29,560 nt of DNA from Mesotaenium endlicherianum (taxonomy: Eukaryota; Streptophyta; Zygnematophyceae; Zygnematales; Mesotaeniaceae), in NCBI GenBank assembly GCA_009602735.1, contig WELA01005835.1, positions 8,153 to 37,712 of the forward strand. Direction: 5' to 3'. The notes beneath the pieces are model-generated. The model worked only from the letters and a program-made list of their open reading frames with translations. It searched no databases and was not told where the DNA came from. Position 1 is the first letter of the stretch. Each line of letters begins with the position of its first letter. A program made the translations under genes and the position numbers. Shown here one piece after another: positions 1 to 6,778 of the stretch.

Positions 1-66
1 GACATTCTCGTTATCCTGGTTCTCCATGTCTCGGGAGTTGCTAGTTTGAGACTTTGTCCTTACCAT
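1..66 (-). CDS. gag: gag N-terminus (partial) of a minus-strand Ty3/Gypsy element
   Basis: The reverse complement encodes the first 22 residues of a Gag protein nearly identical to the start of the gag at 3387 (begins MVRTKSQTSN; the other copy has MVRTRSQTSN). The ATG is at 66-64, and the frame is open to the window edge, where it is cut. It follows its primer site and LTR in the expected order. Only the N-terminus is visible, so the state of the rest of the element is unknown. Confidence 0.8.
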   Translation of the reverse strand, partial: MVRTKSQTSNSRDMENQDNENV

Positions 67-87
67 ACAAAGAAGACTGTGATAAGA

Positions 88-99
88 GCTCCGATACCA
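88..99 (-). other. Primer binding site of the minus-strand element
   Basis: Read on the minus strand this is TGGTATCGGAGC, one base outside the LTR. It matches the initiator-tRNA-Met primer site typical of plant LTR retrotransposons (TGGTATCAGAGC) except for one base. It is identical to the sites at 3354 and 18093. Confidence 0.8.
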
Positions 100-100
100 C

Positions 101-847
101 TGAAATGAATCGACTTACCAAATAGACGATTAACAATTAATAAAGATCTTTTATATCAGCAAGTAATCTTTATGGTACTTTCCGTTAACTGGTTAAACGG
201 CGAAGGACAATACACTAGCAGTGAATAATACTCGTCAGTCAAATGCGAGTAAACTAGCATCAATAATGCAAATCAGTAAACTCATACATTAGCAAGGTTA
301 GAAGACAGTGCGTATCAATGGCTTCTCGCCTTGGATTCAGATCTTTCTCTGTAAGCTATACAAGAGAGTTGGCCTCGTTTCCGAATGCCGAACTCGAGGG
401 CAATGCCTAGCATATGTACATGGAATGAGTTTACTGTTCAACGGTCAGTGCGATGGCACCGCCTACCCGGGAGTTAACCACGTTGGTAGGACCTCGGTTA
501 ACCAAATCCACCGCCATCTCCCATCATCCCGAATAGCCATCCATCATGGGGATGTCATCTGGCCATTCATCTAGCAGGTGGTACTTAGATGCATATCAAG
601 GCAGTTCGCTGCTACCGAGCACGGAAGTCAGCTGGCTGTCAAAGAATGTGTCAGCGAGCTGACTTAAGTTGACTTCAGCCTGCTGCTTTTGGCCGAGTCA
701 TTAAACTGATAATTATGTAAAGTCCAGCAGACTGATTATTAACTAAAGTTCAGCAGACTAACTATTAACTAAAGTTCAGCAGGCTGAACTAAATTATCTA
801 TTATATTTAAATGAATATTATATCTACTAATATACTGATTCATTACA
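101..847 (-). repeat. 5' LTR of the minus-strand element
   Basis: A 747-bp LTR in reverse orientation, homologous over its whole length to the LTRs at 2632-3352 and 10791-11534. Its termini are inverted repeats (TGTAATGAATC at the outer end, GATTCATTTCA at the inner end). At several variable sites it resembles the 3' LTR of element 1 more than the 5' LTR. The outer flank is TAAGC (848-852), the expected target duplication, but the partner end is outside the window. With element 1 it forms a head-to-head inverted pair separated by about 1.8 kb. Confidence 0.9.
719..790 (-). repeat. 26-bp tandem repeat inside the LTR (U3 end)
   Basis: Three successive units start at 719, 745 and 771, each beginning AAAGT(C/T)CAGCAG; the third is partial. 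The period is 26 bp. The LTRs of element 1 have fewer, more degenerate versions. U3 tandem repeats often act as enhancers; that role here is inference. Confidence 0.75.
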
Positions 848-986
848 TAAGCGCTCTTTTGTCCGTCCCTGTGATGATGCAAAGATTCGCACCCAATGTT
901 TTCCGCTGATTACAATCAGTATCAACACATATGACTTAAAAGACGAGGCTTAACGGGGACGTTAAGTTCTTATAAGGGGGGAGGAG
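848..986 (+). mobile_element. 3' internal tail and polypurine tract of an older LTR element
   Basis: This segment ends in a purine run at 974-986 (AAGGGGGGAGGAG) directly before an LTR that begins TGTAACG. That is the usual order of internal tail, polypurine tract and 3' LTR. The rest of the internal region is not seen, presumably because the minus-strand element inserted here and displaced it beyond the left edge. No coding frame is recognisable. Confidence 0.6.
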
Positions 987-1390
987 TGTAACGATCTGAG
1001 CTATTCACGGCGTATTTGGGACGTTTTCCCAATCACCTAAAATACGTTATGCTATTTTTCAACATGTTATTTGATGAATGATTGCATCTTGATCAATTAA
1101 TCGCCACACTCGTGTGCCGACTACTTCCTGGTCGATCAGCGAAACGACCAAGATGTTATTGAAAAAAGTGTCGTATAGTGATTCGATTACTTCGCAATAG
1201 TACGACATAATAATTCATAAAGTAATTTGATCAATTATGAGATGATAACATAATCAATTATGGATTGATTAGATTGTCAAATTGACATTATTTCGGATAA
1301 TGCAGAATTGCCGACTTTGGATTTATGACAAGTCGTTAATCCGAACAAAGTCGTAAAACTCTTTTGAAACGATTATGCAAAATTACTTTG

Positions 1391-1462
1391 CATCCATGCG
1401 GATTCATACCCGCGACCTCTCGTTTGAGACGATCACACCTAACCGATTGGCGAAGTAGTTAA
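1391..1462 (-). pseudogene. tRNA-like segment with pol III A- and B-box matches
   Basis: On the minus strand, TCGCCAATCGG (1453-1443) resembles an A box and GGTATGAATCC (1410-1400) matches the B-box consensus at 9 of 11 positions. They are 32 nt apart, a normal tRNA spacing. The segment between resembles an anticodon arm, but I could not build a convincing full cloverleaf. It could be a tRNA relic or SINE head captured in the LTR, or chance. Confidence 0.35.
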
Positions 1463-1550
1463 AACGACTACTCGGTCATGATCGACGAAAGAATGTGCAC
1501 GCGACGAACGGTCACATCTATCGAAAATGTTCGAAGACACAATCGCGAAA

Positions 1551-1585
1551 AGTCACGTCTATCGAAAAGTTTCGTAGACGTGACT
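1551..1585. repeat. Long near-perfect hairpin in LTR
   Basis: AGTCACGTCTA (1551-1561) pairs with TAGACGTGACT (1575-1585). The inner CGAAA and TTTCG also pair, with a one-base bulge, leaving almost no loop. Related half-sites beginning CACATCTA or CACGTCTA occur just upstream (near 1513) and downstream (near 1592), so this is part of a short repeat cluster with ACGT cores. Confidence 0.7.
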
Positions 1586-1802
1586 ACGAACAATCACGTC
1601 TATTCAAAAGACGCGACTTCGCCAATCCGGCGCAAAACGATTCGTTACGATTCGTCGCGATTCGGTGAAAGTCTCGAAACCGCCACATGGCGCGATTTCG
1701 AGCATTCGGTCAAAATGGTCACATCCATTTGACCGTTTTCGTTGACATGACCGGTGCCCTAGGTGGTGACTCGAAGCACTCAAGTGCCTCACATTGAACA
1801 GG

Positions 1803-1810
1803 TATAAATA
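1803..1810 (+). promoter_or_regulatory. TATA-like box of the older LTR
   Basis: TATAAATA lies about 200 bp before the right end of the 987-2004 LTR, a reasonable place for the U3/R promoter, and is followed by a CT-rich stretch. Transcription was not tested. Confidence 0.5.
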
Positions 1811-2004
1811 CCTGCAAGAGGCATTGTGAGTGCAACTTTCACAAGTACTAATTCTATAGCTACGCGCTACCTCTCTCTCTCTTGTTCACAAGCACTTAGT
1901 GAAAATAGCGACTTAGAGATATTTTCCTTTCACTATTATCAAATTTTCCTTGAATACCGAGGAAAAGATTTTTAGAAATGAGAACGTTTTGTAGAAACGT
2001 TACA

Positions 2005-2163
2005 TTATGTAATATTTCTTTGGCAATAGCTCGTTCCTTGCCAATTTCAAAGCTAGCCTGGCTTTTGCCACCTCTTTCTGGACTTTCAAGTCCCTAGAAC
2101 GCTTCTTGTCCTCAAAGATCTATTCTTGGATAAGGTTCTCATCCCTTTAAAATTTGCGATGTA
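2005..2163. other. Spacer between two LTR copies, no gene seen
   Basis: AT-rich non-coding sequence between the end of the 987-2004 LTR and the next LTR fragment. No reading frame, primer site or polypurine tract could be supported. Confidence 0.5.
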
Positions 2164-2385
2164 TGTAACGATCTAAGCTTTTTAGGCGTATCTGAGACGT
2201 TTTCTTGATTACATAAAAAACGCTATACTATTTTTTGATATATTAAGTGATATATGACTGCATCTTGATAATTTAATCGACACAAGCGTGTGCCGACTAA
2301 TTCTTGGTCGACTGGCGAAACGACCAAGATGCTGTTGCAAAAAGCATCGTATTGTAATACGAATACTTTGCAATAGTACGACATA
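2164..2385 (+). repeat. Partial LTR of the older family
   Basis: About 220 bp starting TGTAACGATCTAAGC are clearly homologous, with many substitutions, to 987-1208. Both share the blocks around CGTGTGCCGACTA, GCGAAACGACCAAGATG and GCAATAGTACGACATA. After 2385 the similarity stops. This is a degraded or truncated LTR in the same orientation. Positions 2386-2626 carry no supported gene. Confidence 0.7.
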
Positions 2386-2626
2386 ACTAATCAGGGTTGC
2401 GCTGTACGCATTTTTTTCGCATTGAGTTCTTTAAACGAAGCGGACTAAGACGATTTGCGCGTATCGCACCAACTGACACATTTTTTCCTCTTTTGATTAA
2501 TCACGACACATTTGGACGCCTAAGACTTCTAGACGCAAAACGCGCAAGCTTGTCAGACCCAATTTTTACGCGTCACTTATTAATGTGAAGCAGCAACGGC
2601 CAAAATAATTACACAGTTTGGCGTTG

Positions 2627-2631
2627 GCATG
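2627..2631. repeat. Target site duplication, left copy, of element 1
   Basis: GCATG directly precedes the 5' LTR and recurs at 11535-11539 directly after the 3' LTR. Five-base duplications are typical of Ty3/Gypsy integrases. Confidence 0.9.
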
Positions 2632-3352
2632 TGTAATGAATCAATATATTAGTAGATATAATATTCATTTAAATGTAATTGTAGATTAAGTTCAGCCTGC
2701 TGAAATCTAGTTAAATAGTCAGTTTGCTGGACTTAATATATTTAGTATCTGTTTACTGACTCAGCCGGATGCAGCAGGCTGAAGTCAACTTAAGTCAGCT
2801 TGCTGACACATTCTTTGACAGCCAGCTGACTTTCGTACCCGGTAGCTGCGAACTGCCTCGATATGCATCTAAGTGTGGTATGCTAGATGAGTGGCCAGAT
2901 GACATCCCGATGATGGATGGCGATTCGGGATGATGGGAGATGGCGGTGGATTTGGATAACCGAGGTCCTACCAACATGGTTAACTCCCGGGTAAGCGGTG
3001 CCATCGCACTGACCGTTGAACAGTAAACTCATCCCATGTACATATGCTAGGCATTGCTCTCGAGTTCGGCATTCGGAAACGAGGCCAACTCTCTTGTACA
3101 GCTTACTGAGAGAGATCTGAATCCAAGGCGAGAAGCCATTGATACGCAGTCTTCTAACCTTGCTTATGAATGAGTTAACTGATTTGCAATATTGATGCTA
3201 GTTTACTCGCATTTGACTGACGAGTACTATTCACTGCTAGTGTGTTGTCCTTTGCCGTTAAACCAGTTAACGGAAATACCATAAAGATTACTTGCTGATA
3301 TAAAGATCTTCATTAATTGTTAATCGCCTATTTGGTAAGACGATTCATTTCA
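2632..3352 (+). repeat. 5' LTR of element 1
   Basis: A 721-bp LTR starting TGTAATGAATC and ending GATTCATTTCA. It is 23 bp shorter than the 3' LTR because of a deletion between two GTTTA repeats in the segment around 2753. The start is rich in CAGC/GCTG-type short repeats around AGTCAG and CAGCCTGCTGAA. Confidence 0.92.
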
Positions 3353-3353
3353 G

Positions 3354-3365
3354 TGGTATCGGAGC
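3354..3365 (+). other. Primer binding site of element 1
   Basis: TGGTATCGGAGC starts two bases after the LTR end. It would pair with the 3' end of an initiator methionine tRNA; it differs from the usual plant site at one base and equals the site in element 3. Confidence 0.85.
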
Positions 3366-3386
3366 AGTTATCACAGTCTTCTTTGT

Positions 3387-4868
3387 ATGGTAAGGACAAG
3401 GTCTCAAACTAGCAACTCCCGAGACATGGAGAACCAGGATAACGAGAATGTCGAAAACCAGGCGGAAAGCCATGTAGCGGGAACCCGTACCCATTCTGAA
3501 GCAGTAGCAGATACTGCAGCTAGAGATGCTGCAGATGAGGCAGCTGCTATTGCCGTAGTCGCAGCACAGCAAGCTGAGGAGGAGAGAGCCAGATTAGAAG
3601 CTGAACAAATAGCAAAGGCGGCTGAAGATACAGAAAGGAGGGAAGGACAGCCAGCTGACGAGCGCACTGTTGAAGAACTTATGGCATCAAGGGCCAATGT
3701 TCTGAACCCACCTCCTGCTGTACAACTCAATGTACCCCTCGGTCAAATATGTGACCGGCTGAATGCGGCAGGAATTGCTGCTGCAGGAGCAAGAGGGATT
3801 GTTAAGGACACTACTCAGCGAGTAGATGCCAATGCTGCTGCTGCATTTGCAAATCTACCACCCCAGAGTGTAGACTTGGGAGCATTGTTCGNTGTTCAAA
3901 TTCAGTCGCAAATGGCGACCATGTATCAGTCCCAACAGGAGGACAAAAGAATCATAATGTCCCTACTGCGGGACAGAGACCAACTGGAGTCTCAAACCAC
4001 TAGCGGTGGTGGCCGAGGGCCTAGTAAGCCCAAGCCGAAACCTCCCCAGGAATATGATCTTGAGGGAAACAGAAAATATTACCTGATCAAGTTTCTCGCG
4101 GATGTTGAGCAGTGGCTGGAGAACTACCCAGAACTGCAAGATTACGAGAAGGTCAGGCACACCGGTGCGCTACTGAAAGGCAGTGCCGCAGACTGGTGGC
4201 TTTACTGGAAGGAAGAGCGTAAGGCTCGGCAACTCGGTGACCCTACGTGGGTAGAGTTTGTCGAGAAGTTGCATGAGAAGTTTGATGTCATCAACCAGCA
4301 GGAGAAAGCTATCTATGCGATGATCTCCCTGACACTGAAGCAGACCACTTCAGTTGCTGAGTTTGCTCAAAAGTTCCAAGAGAACATGATGAAGCAGCCT
4401 GATTTGCCAGAACGGTATAGGATAGCATACTTCAGGTATGGCTTGAAATCCGAGGTCTCTGGTCATTTTGCTGAGAAAAAGTATGAGAAACTGGCTGACT
4501 TGATCCAGGATGCTGACGCCTGGGATCAGCAGCAGTTCAATCACAAGCGCCAGAGTAACGCTTTGGTGTCTAAGATTGTCAAAAAGCCCCACGGTTCCTA
4601 CAATGCAGTTGAAGGAGACCAGGCTGAGGATAATCAGGGTGATGAATATGAGTATGAGTACAATGCTATTCAGTCTAGAGGTAGAGGTGGTCCCTCTCGA
4701 GGTGGCTATGGAAGGGGTGGTGGTAGGACTAAGCCGAGACCAGCCTCAGCAAAATCTACTTGCTACCATTGTCAGCAGAAAGGCCACTACAGAGAACAGT
4801 GTCCGGTCAAGCACCTGCCTAAGGTCGAGAGAAAAGACCAGCCTTTAAAAGACAGCAACAGTCAGTAA
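3387..4868 (+). CDS. gag: Gag polyprotein of element 1 (capsid and nucleocapsid)
   Basis: A 493-codon open frame encoding the particle protein that packages element RNA. The N-terminal third (about residues 34-90) is Ala/Glu-rich and likely coiled coil. About residues 222-400 form a Retrotrans_gag-type capsid region, with the typical LLKGSAADWW and LKQTTSVAEFAQKF signatures. A Gly/Arg-rich patch (about 430-452) precedes one CCHC zinc knuckle at residues 459-472 (CYHCQQKGHYREQC), which binds RNA. One base at 3892 is unresolved. The frame is intact although pol is broken. The ATG is 22 nt past the primer site and is followed by GTAAGG, a possible splice donor. The stop is TAA at 4866. Confidence 0.93.
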   Translation: MVRTRSQTSNSRDMENQDNENVENQAESHVAGTRTHSEAVADTAARDAADEAAAIAVVAAQQAEEERARLEAEQIAKAAEDTERREGQPADERTVEELMASRANVLNPPPAVQLNVPLGQICDRLNAAGIAAAGARGIVKDTTQRVDANAAAAFANLPPQSVDLGALFXVQIQSQMATMYQSQQEDKRIIMSLLRDRDQLESQTTSGGGRGPSKPKPKPPQEYDLEGNRKYYLIKFLADVEQWLENYPELQDYEKVRHTGALLKGSAADWWLYWKEERKARQLGDPTWVEFVEKLHEKFDVINQQEKAIYAMISLTLKQTTSVAEFAQKFQENMMKQPDLPERYRIAYFRYGLKSEVSGHFAEKKYEKLADLIQDADAWDQQQFNHKRQSNALVSKIVKKPHGSYNAVEGDQAEDNQGDEYEYEYNAIQSRGRGGPSRGGYGRGGGRTKPRPASAKSTCYHCQQKGHYREQCPVKHLPKVERKDQPLKDSNSQ

Positions 4869-4886
4869 TCCAGTCTACTGACTGTG
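4844..4886 (+). promoter_or_regulatory. Candidate -1 ribosomal frameshift signal, gag-pol junction of element 1
   Basis: The heptamer TTTAAAA (4844-4850) is in the gag phase T TTA AAA, fitting the X XXY YYZ rule. After a 7-nt spacer, ACAGTCAGTA (4858-4867) pairs perfectly with TACTGACTGT (4876-4885), giving a 10-bp stem with an 8-nt loop. The gag stop TAA (4866-4868) lies at the top of the stem. The pol frame is -1 to gag and is open from 4823, so a slip here enters pol. Efficiency is untested. Confidence 0.72.
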
Positions 4887-4936
4887 AGGATGCTAGAGAT
4901 AGTGAGTCGTCACTAGCTGCCCTCGTAGCAGGTATT

Positions 4937-5872
4937 ATGGGTCCTGCTGAACTGGATTCACTATGCATGCCTGACAAACAGATAAAGGAGACCATCAGTA
5001 ATATAGACGTCCAGAGAGTGCACACTCTGGATGCTCTTGTTCCACCTGATGTCCAACATTTCTTTGCTACGTCAGGAGAACAATGCGAAAGTCAGGAAAA
5101 GACAGTCCCCCCTATCCTACTGCATTGCATGATTGCAGGTAGGAAGGTGAGGGCATTTGTTGACGGAGGGGCGTCACATACTTTTATCCACAAGGACTTA
5201 GTTAAGCGGCTAAGGCTGCCTACTGTCACCCAAGGGAATAGAAAAATATTCCTTGGAGATGCCTCAAGTATCCCGGGAGGAGTTATAACCAAGCCTATTG
5301 AGGTCCAGTTAGGTTCTGGCATTGCAGTTCTAACTGAAACGCTTACATTTGAGGTACTCAACACTGGCTTTTATGATCTCGTGCTAGGCAGGTCCTGGCT
5401 TAATAGACATCAAGCTGAAGTGTGTTGGAGCAGAGGTACAGTTAAAGTGAGAGGAGCCAGTGATGGGCAGACTGACTTGGCACCCACCAGTGCTCTTCCT
5501 CTTGTCCTGTGTGGATGGCAAATGAAGGAAAAGATGAGGCTTCTAGAAGGATGCAAGTTGCTGAATGCAATGGAGTTCGTCAAAAGCTGGAACCAGAAGG
5601 AAGACAGAATGTTCTGTCTGCTGCTAAGAGAGGTACCTCCTCAACCTGAAGAAGTGGTTGAGAAAAAGGTAAGCCCTCCGGAGCACCCTACTGCTGCAAA
5701 AATTCTTGCTCAATACACGGATGTATCTAATATGCCTCCAGGACTACCGCCTAAGAGGGAAGTAGATCATAGGATTGATTTATTACCTGGTAGTCAGCCA
5801 CCCTGGCAACGCATGTATGGCTTGTCTTATGTGGAGAGCGAGGAGTTGAAAACACAAAATTGCAGATTTTGA
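4937..5872 (+). CDS. pol: Pol segment 1: aspartic protease and start of RT, element 1
   Basis: Frame -1 to gag. The retropepsin-like region has the active-site run FVDGGAS at 5159-5179, Asp at about residue 76 counting from 4937, and a later hydrophobic LVLGRSWL segment typical of gypsy proteases. The usual D(S/T)GA is DGGA here, so the Ser/Thr next to the catalytic Asp is replaced by Gly. The linker region ([10 protein letters not shown]) leading into RT follows. The ATG at 4937 is probably not the natural start; entry from gag by frameshift is more likely. The frame is cut by a one-base insertion before 5872. Confidence 0.85.
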   Translation: MGPAELDSLCMPDKQIKETISNIDVQRVHTLDALVPPDVQHFFATSGEQCESQEKTVPPILLHCMIAGRKVRAFVDGGASHTFIHKDLVKRLRLPTVTQGNRKIFLGDASSIPGGVITKPIEVQLGSGIAVLTETLTFEVLNTGFYDLVLGRSWLNRHQAEVCWSRGTVKVRGASDGQTDLAPTSALPLVLCGWQMKEKMRLLEGCKLLNAMEFVKSWNQKEDRMFCLLLREVPPQPEEVVEKKVSPPEHPTAAKILAQYTDVSNMPPGLPPKREVDHRIDLLPGSQPPWQRMYGLSYVESEELKTQNCRF

Positions 5873-5948
5873 GGAAAATGGTTATATTTCTCCCAGTAAA
5901 TCACCGTACGGCGCACCCATCCTATTTGTTAAGAAAAAGGATGGCAGT

Positions 5949-6386
5949 ATGCGGATGTGTGTGGATTACAGAGCCCTGAACAGAATTACAGTAAAGAACA
6001 AGTATGCTTTACCCAGAATCGAGAACTTGCTTGATACCCTGTCTGGTGCTAAGGTGTTCAGTAAGATAGATCTCAAGAGTGGTTATCATCAAATCAGAAT
6101 TGCTGAGGGGGATGAACACAAGACTGCTTTCCGCACACGTTATGGACACTATGAGTTCAACGTGATGCCATTTGGACTGACTAATGCTCCTGCTACCTTT
6201 ATGGGTGCTATGAATGACATTTTCAGACCTTATTTGGATAAGTTTGTGCAAGTTTTCCTGGATGATATTTTAATTTTCTCTAAAAATGAAGCTCAGCACA
6301 CTGAACACTTAAAGACTGTCCTGGACACTCTGAGGAAAATTCACTTATATGCTAAAATTTCTTTAAGGAAAGTATTGAATTCTTAG
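5949..6386 (+). CDS. pol: Pol segment 2: reverse transcriptase palm and fingers, element 1
   Basis: Encodes the RT core with MCVDYRALN, the [13 protein letters not shown] block, [12 protein letters not shown] and the catalytic motif FLDD (6255-6266), the gypsy form of YxDD. The frame is open upstream of 5949 to about 5861 and joins segment 1 but for the inserted base. It ends at TAG 6384 because of a short deletion near 6360 that removes the conserved Lys-Cys-Glu-Phe part seen in element 3. Confidence 0.88.
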   Translation: MRMCVDYRALNRITVKNKYALPRIENLLDTLSGAKVFSKIDLKSGYHQIRIAEGDEHKTAFRTRYGHYEFNVMPFGLTNAPATFMGAMNDIFRPYLDKFVQVFLDDILIFSKNEAQHTEHLKTVLDTLRKIHLYAKISLRKVLNS

Positions 6387-6415
6387 GCCACATCGTCAGT
6401 AAAGAGGGCATCAGT

Positions 6416-6772
6416 GTGGATCCTAAGAAAGTCCAGACCATAAGGGACTGGCCCGTACCACAGTCTGTCTCTGAAGTTAGATCCTTCCTCGAGTTGGCTA
6501 ACTACTCTATGAGATTTTTTGAGAATTATTCCACAAAGGCCAGTAAATTGACTGACCATACTAAGAAAGACATAAGGTATGTGTGGGGGGAAGAGCAGCA
6601 GGCTGCCTTCCAGACCCTTAAAGATGCCCTTTGTTCTGCCCCAGTGCTAGCCGTGTATGACCCCAACAATCCGGTGCAGGTGGTTACTGATGCCTCTGAC
6701 TTTGCCATGGGTGCTATTCTGTTGCAGCCTGCTGACAAAACCACAAAGGATGGTAAGGAACGGCAGGAGTAG
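6416..6772 (+). CDS. pol: Pol segment 3: RT connection and start of RNase H, element 1
   Basis: Encodes the thumb/connection region (DPKKVQTIRDWP, then a variant of the FLGLANYYRRF motif) and the first RNase H strand with the catalytic Asp in VVTDASDFAMGAILLQ. It ends at TAG 6770-6772. The next frame (6779 on) is in the same phase and continues the domain, so this TAG is a point nonsense change, most simply CAG to TAG. Confidence 0.88.
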   Translation: MDPKKVQTIRDWPVPQSVSEVRSFLELANYSMRFFENYSTKASKLTDHTKKDIRYVWGEEQQAAFQTLKDALCSAPVLAVYDPNNPVQVVTDASDFAMGAILLQPADKTTKDGKERQE

Positions 6773-6778
6773 CATCCT

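Larger units (their letters stand above)
987..2004 (+). repeat. LTR of an older retroelement (probable 3' LTR)
   Basis: About 1018 bp bounded by the perfect inverted termini TGTAACG (987-993) and CGTTACA (1998-2004). A polypurine tract precedes it and no primer site follows it, which fits a 3' LTR. It contains a TATA-like box (1803-1810), a pyrimidine-rich CT tract near 1870, a long hairpin at 1551-1585 and a tRNA-like segment at 1391-1462. The first 220 bp recur at 2164-2385. The right boundary rests on the terminal repeat and has not been checked against another complete copy. Confidence 0.6.

Noticed and set aside
3298..3304. TATAAAG near the end of the element 1 5' LTR as its promoter
   Set aside because: Only about 50 bp from the LTR end, leaving too little room for R and U5.
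3404..3730. Minus-strand open frame of 108 codons opposite gag
   Set aside because: Mirror of the Ala/Glu-rich gag coding strand; no independent coding evidence.
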